Assembly (NCBI GenBank): GCA_004352715.1
Contig: SCFE01000036.1
Span: 10,101 to 74,100 of the forward strand
Source: Hofstenia miamia
Lineage: Eukaryota > Xenacoelomorpha > Acoela
DNA: 64,000 nt
Direction: 5' to 3'
Part shown: piece by piece, positions 59,250 through 64,000 of the stretch
How the letters are laid out: each line of letters starts with the position of its first letter
Numbering within the stretch: position 1 is the stretch's first letter
Program-made: the position numbers and the translations under genes
Notes under the pieces: model-generated
Database searches by the model: none
What the model was told of the DNA's origin: nothing
What the model saw: only the letters and a program-made list of their open reading frames with translations

Positions 59250-60095
59250 TTATCCGTTGTTTCCAGCTCTGGAATGCAGGGTGGAAGGCTTCTTTTGGGA
59301 TGTCATGGATTGATGCTGCGAACTCTCTTTGATGTCGTCAATTAAATCGATTCGTCGTCCCTTCAGCGTGAATTTTAACTTTGGGCAAAGGAAAAAGTCC
59401 ACCCAAGCAATGTCAGGGGAATACGGTGGCTGTGGAAGCACAGTCACTTCTGATTTGGCCTAATAATAGCGAATCAATAACGATGAATGTGCAAGAGCAT
59501 TTTCATGGTTGAAGACGCATGATTTTCTTCTCCACAGTTCATGCCTCTTTCTTTGGATGTTTTCACGCAAGCGACGAAGAAAGCACGTCAAGGTAATAGA
59601 AACAGTTCACAATTCCGCCTTAGTGGACAACACCATGAATGTCAAAGAAAACCGTTAGCATCATCTCTACATTCGACCTGACTTGCCGTGATTTCTTTGA
59701 TCTCGCGATCCTTTCTCCGTCCATTGTGAAGAGTGAGTCTTTATTTACTCGTCGTAACTTTAAACTCAGGTTCTGTCGTCAGTTATTATTGTTTCCATAA
59801 AGTTTTCATCGTCGTTGATAAGATCCAGAAGCTCTTGACAGATCGCTACACGATTGTCCATTTGCTCTTGTGTCAAGAGTCTCGGGACAAATTTGGACAA
59901 ATTTCGCAGCAACAAGTTTTCAGTCAAGATGCGTTGACTGGATCCAAAAGAGATGCCACAATAGTCAGAGATTTTTAGAATAGTCAACCATCGGTTTGAA
60001 CCGCACTAGTTAATCAATCTGGTTCACGTGGGAGTCATCCGTTGATCTAATAGGCCGGTCAGAACGATGATCATCCTCAATGACTCCTGTCCAAT
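59250..60095 (-). pseudogene. Mariner transposase, C-terminal three quarters
   Basis: Follows directly on the LINE 3' tail. Order on the minus strand: EDDHRSDRP linker, ISDYCGISFGSSQRILTENL (helix-turn-helix), VPRLLTQEQ, NDDENFMETIITDDRT (first catalytic D), FFDIHGVVH, NHENALAHSSLLIRYY (second D region; D replaced by E or lost), PPYSPDIAWVDFFL (third D) and LKGRRIDLIDDIKE. Broken by several frameshifts. Confidence 0.75.
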
Positions 60096-60098
60096 TGT

Positions 60099-62226
60099 GT
60101 AAGTAAGTAAGTAGTGTTTATTCTAAAAATCAAATAACATTTACAAATAATTATATAAACCAGTTAATAATTTACCAAATCTGCCCATTAATATATTCAG
60201 TGCAGTAAGGAAAGAATTGGTCCTGTCTTCTCTTTGCCTTTACCGGAATACTTATGTCTTTTAGGACAAAGATCATTGAGAATGTGTTTAGGATTAAATA
60301 TCTTTTTAAAAATATTCTATAATTAATTTTGATTGCTTCTTCATACGTACCAAATATTATATATTGTCCCCTATTAGCTTCACGTTGTAATTGCCGATTT
60401 AATCTTTGGGAGAGAATTGGAAACATTTCAGAAGCATAATCAATTACTGAGAGAATTCATAACAATCTCCAACGTTCTTTTACAGGTGACAAATTTGTCA
60501 AGAATTATCAAACAATAAAATCTCTGAGATGCTCGCTTACACACTTCTGAAATTTGCTTATCCCATTTAAGATTACTTGATATAATAACACCAAATATTT
60601 TAATTTCATTAACTGTTTCAAAGTTCCCCGAAAGCGGCACCTTAGTTCTTCCTATTAGCATTTATTTACACTTCCTGTGATTTAGATTAAGTCCATGTTG
60701 TTCAGCAAATCGAGTAACATTATCGAATTCAGATATTATTGGTTTTCCTTTGTTTATCCGTATGATAGCTTGAAGATCATCGGCATACTTAACAAACATA
60801 TTTTGGCTGAAATTAGGTAATAGACTTGAAATATAAAACACAAAAAAGCACGGACCTAATATTAAATCCTTGCCGAACTCCATTACATATTGGGAAAGTA
60901 TTACTTTTGTAATTCCCAATTTTACATTAAAGGTACTAGAACTTAAGTAGTTTCTAATCATAAGAGCAAAACCCTGTGGAAAACCTGAGTCATTTAATTT
61001 TTCAAGTAGAATACTATGATTTACATTATCGAATGCTTTAGAAAAATCAACAACACCCTTAATATCCAGTAGATTCGGTCCACGATTCTGATCAATGCGC
61101 ACGTACTAGATGAATGCGTTCTTTATGCATATTGGCTGATATCCAATTTTGAGTATAAAAAAATGTTATAAATCATTGAATATAATCTTTTCGATAATTT
61201 TCTCAGGAATTGAGAGAAGAGAAATTGGTTGCAATTCGTCTATATTTACAGGGGATGATTTGGGAATTGGAATTACATCAGAGCTTTTCCAACACTTAGG
61301 GAAATATCTCTCCTTTATGCAAGTGTTCACAAAGTGAGTAATAGGTTCACATAAAATGTAAGCTCCAGCTTTATACAGAACCATCACATCCGCAACTCTT
61401 GAGGATTTATGAGGACTTGATATTGAGAGATATTTAAAAATTTGAAATTCAGTAACAATAAGCATCCATTCATCATCTATTGGGTTGATAGCGTTAATAT
61501 TATAATAATAGTTGTCTTGATTTTTGGCATAGATTGATTTTAGCCGTTCAGCTATATAATTGGCACAATACTTGACATTAGCATAATTCTGAATAATTGT
61601 TGTGAAACTATTTATTTTTCTCTTTCCCCTGATGTCATTAACCACATTCCAGATATTGCACCTGTTTTTGGCGGATTGGAACCAACATTCCTTAGCCTTA
61701 ATTTTTTCATTATCTAATTTCATTGAGTAATGATTATATTTGCTACAGTTATTTAAAAAGTGCTTTTCTTTTAGCCATTGAATTTTTTTATGAGAGGTGT
61801 CATTCACTTTGGATCTTCACAAAATAATTTAATTTTCGACGTAGAAATAATAGTCATTTCGTCTTTAAGCATTTGATAGAAAGTTTCTACTTTCAAATCT
61901 ATATCACTTATTCTATAAATTATCGAAAAATTCACTTTGGCAAGAAAATTAGTGAAAGCACATAAATTACTCTCCCTCAAGTCTTATAAGAGAAATTCAT
62001 TAAATGTCACTGTAGTTTTTCTATTCCAAAATTTTAAAAGACAAATCATGTGTTTTGATTTTCCAATTAGACTTGACGTTTTCGCTTCAAAATAATGTTC
62101 TGTCAGATCATTAATTGAATCCCCGTGAGTTGGTTCCTTAATCATGTTTAATGTATTCAATTCACAAATTAGTACATCAAGATATTCATAAGCAAAATAG
62201 GAGTTTATGTCTCCACACAACATAAT
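60099..62226 (-). pseudogene. LINE (jockey/CR1-like), endonuclease and RT, inside a mariner
   Basis: A non-LTR retrotransposon of about 2.1 kb on the minus strand. 5' end: GDINSYFAYEYLDVLICELN and MIKEPTHGDS (C-terminal part of the APE-type endonuclease, 62220-62100). Then the frame 61807-61166 with PKCWKSSDVIPIPKSSPV and QPISLLSIPEKIIEKII. Then 61102-60662 with VVDFSKAFDNVNHSILLEKL (RT motif A) and MFVKYADDLQAII (catalytic YADD). Then FGVIISSNLKWDKQISEVCK and a C-terminal frame ending IWst at 60172. The 3' end has AATAAA and a (TTAC)n tail at 60113-60099. The copy is 5'-truncated and has at least three frame breaks. Confidence 0.8.
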
Positions 62227-62420
62227 TCCGTGTATCTACGGAACCACTAATAACACTGGGTTCGGCTGCGGGAGTTGTCGCCGTATGCACGGCTGATCAT
62301 TTCAAATGTTTCAGAAAATGTTTACGTAGCCAAGTTTGAAACAAAATTTCACATTAACGCGCTGTTCGTAGGAAGTGTCCGTTTTAGGTGAAATTCATCG
62401 GTAGAGTGATCAAATTAACA
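62224..62420 (-). pseudogene. Mariner transposase, N-terminal part
   Basis: Minus strand reads VKFCFKLG, then SETFEMISRAYGDN and WFRRYTE with one TAG before WFRR. This is the start of the mariner DNA-binding domain, cut off by the LINE at about 62226. Confidence 0.7.
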
Positions 62421-62629
62421 AGAATAGCTGATTTCGCAAAGAGAGGGCAATAACTTCTATAACTATTGGCTGCAGTTAGTTATCTATTGAGATTAAAATC
62501 TTCTTTTATGATTTATGAGAAATTCAAGGTCATAGCTTATCCTTGATATTTAACAATATGAGTTTAAATGATTCATGCATTGTCAAGAGAAGAGGTTCGG
62601 TTACTTTTTGATCACACCTCGTATATCAA

Positions 62630-64000
62630 AATTATGTAGTTAAGGTAGTACTGCAAATGTACATTAGACTGAAAACTATTGAAAGACTGGGATTACTTCG
62701 AATCCGCAAGTTATCATATTGCTTTATTATAAGCAAGTCATTGCAGTCATTAGAATAAAATTTGTTTTCTTCACACTTTTAGATAATTTTCTCTAACGCT
62801 ATTAACGATTAATCGTCAGAAGAAAAAATACTGTCTAGAAGTTGTCTGGGACTTTTTTTGACCTAATAATAGAATTAACTGTATTCTTCAAAAATATCCA
62901 TCATAATTTTCCATGGTTTGGCTATTACATAATGAATATAAGTAGGACAACTACAAAATTTTCCCAGTCCCATTAAGTATTTTGGTCTTATTTTCCCATG
63001 TAGTTGAACGTAATTTTATTTTTGGGAAACTTGCTAGCGCAATATATTGCAATAAATTTATTGGCATAAAATTTCAGNNNNNNNNNNNNNNNNNNNNNAA
63101 CTACAAAATTTTCCCAGTCCCATTAAGTATTTTGGTCTTATTTTCCCATGTAGTTGAACGTAATTTTATTTTTGGGAAACTTGCTAGCGCAATATATTGC
63201 AATAAATTTATTGGCATAAAATTTCAGCACAATATTATTGCAATATTGTACAATATATTGCAAGATACTGTAATAATATTGGAATGTTTTTTTTAAAAAA
63301 AATATCTGTTTAGCTTGTTATTTTATATATACCTATATACTTGGTTAGCTCATAATTAATAAGCAACCTATTGACATTCATAAAAGTCTTTTAGTAGCAT
63401 TGTGGAAACGGGTCAATATTTTGGATGATATGCAGACCCAAGCAAACCCGACTGTTTTGAAATAAGCAAAACTATTTAACACAACCAGCTAGTCTGTAGT
63501 GAGAAAAATAAATGCTTTGTTCTTATGCAGCAAAACAGTTACATGTAGCACCCTTTTCAATTGTTCAATGTGGCTTTAAAACCTATACCAGCAACTAATA
63601 ACTCGATTAGAAAGAAAAAGCCTTGGCCCCAACCCACGGTGGGGGACTCTTGATAGTGTCAAATAACACCTGACTGCAAAATTTAATGGGGCATCTCGGA
63701 ATGCTCGACATCATAAAATCACATTGGTAAAGCATGAGATTGAAAATTACCACTTTTGATCAAAAGGGCAATTTTCTCCGAGTAAATTACGTAGTTCTCA
63801 ATAAATCAATATAGCAATATATTGGCATATTATCTTGCTAGGAAATTTCATTGCAATATTTATTCATTATTACAGCGCTGCATTGTAATTCCTTCTATGC
63901 TACTTTTGATTGATGTAACCGCGTATCAATATCAATATATTTTTGTAAATCTCTTGTATTGCTTCATTTCGATTTCGGAGATGAATACTCGCATACAATT
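62630..64000. other. AT-rich stretch, nothing recognised
   Basis: Contains an artefactual duplicate (62949-63227) and many AATATATTGCAATA words near 63030-63260 and 63810-63870. A patch at 63620-63700 is GC-richer. No exon resembling the MFSD8 N-terminus was found. Confidence 0.4.
62949..63227. repeat. Exact 129-bp duplicate around a 21-N gap
   Basis: 62949-63077 and 63099-63227 are identical with 63078-63098 N between them, the pattern of two contig ends that overlap but were not merged. Confidence 0.85.

Larger units (their letters stand above)
59176..62623 (-). mobile_element. Mariner element split by a LINE insertion
   Basis: Ends TACGAGTGCTGATCAGAAAA (59176) and, from the other strand, TACGAGGTGTGATCAAAAAG (62623), both continuing to TAACCGAAC, flanked by TA. 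Without the LINE the element is about 1.3 kb, the normal mariner size. The minus strand gives the transposase in two parts: SETFEMISRAYGDNSRSRTQ and WFRRYTE (62325-62228) before the LINE, and GVIEDDHRSDRPIRSTDDSH onward after it, with FVPRLLTQEQMDNRVAICQE (about 59895-59835), MLTVFFDIHGVVH (first D region), and LPQPPYSPDIAWVDFFLCPK (59430-59375, third D). Stops and frameshifts are present throughout. Confidence 0.8.

Noticed and set aside
1-64000. tRNA, rRNA, bacterial operon signals, integrated virus
   Set aside because: None could be recognised by eye; the retroelement pieces are ordinary retrotransposon remnants without an envelope gene. A tRNA scan would be needed to exclude tRNAs.

Overview
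The window looks like nuclear DNA from an invertebrate animal. It is strongly AT-rich, full of (TA)n microsatellites, and carries the usual animal transposon mix: Tc1, mariner, a DD41D-type element, hAT, Penelope, LINE and Ty3/gypsy-like. The one clear host gene has short animal-type introns (two of 40 and 44 bp). An arthropod or other ecdysozoan fits best, but the species cannot be fixed from the sequence alone. It is a draft assembly: runs of N at 7153-8152, 30262-31261, 32991-33285 and 46574-46713 touch (TA)n tracts, and smaller N runs at 57100, 57149 and 63078-63098 are flanked by exact duplicates.

Left third (1-20000): pieces of LINE reverse transcriptase (1-600, 770-910, about 2030-2850), a Ty3/gypsy-like integrase remnant (2870-4000), a roughly 54-bp minisatellite with a palindromic core (4180 and 4610-5085), a short CAGKGGCGT-ended element between two TA tracts (6863-7133), a broken coding-like stretch of unknown identity (12289-12706), and one exon of a rhodopsin-like receptor (about 17956-18302). 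The rest is AT-rich DNA with no recognisable gene.

Middle (20000-43000): a 1.7-kb sequence occurs twice in inverted orientation (21046-22782 and 31263-32940), with a diverged third copy (33690-35195) that was later split by a 687-bp hAT element having a perfect 8-bp target duplication. Between the inverted copies lie two Penelope-like elements pointing away from each other (24440-25841 minus, 25908-27085 plus). The plus one is partly duplicated in tandem (about 767 bp).

Right part (43000-64000): eight 3' coding exons of an MFSD8/CLN7-like lysosomal transporter run on the minus strand from 56503 to 44650. The first ~95 codons were not found and probably lie beyond the right edge. Its introns hold a Tc1 element, a short solo-LTR-like sequence, a foldback repeat and a nearly intact DD41D transposon. 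Upstream are an internally deleted mariner (58239-59074) and a second mariner (59176-62623) into which a LINE of about 2.1 kb has inserted. Apart from the transporter gene nothing forms a pathway; the transposons are independent, mostly broken copies.
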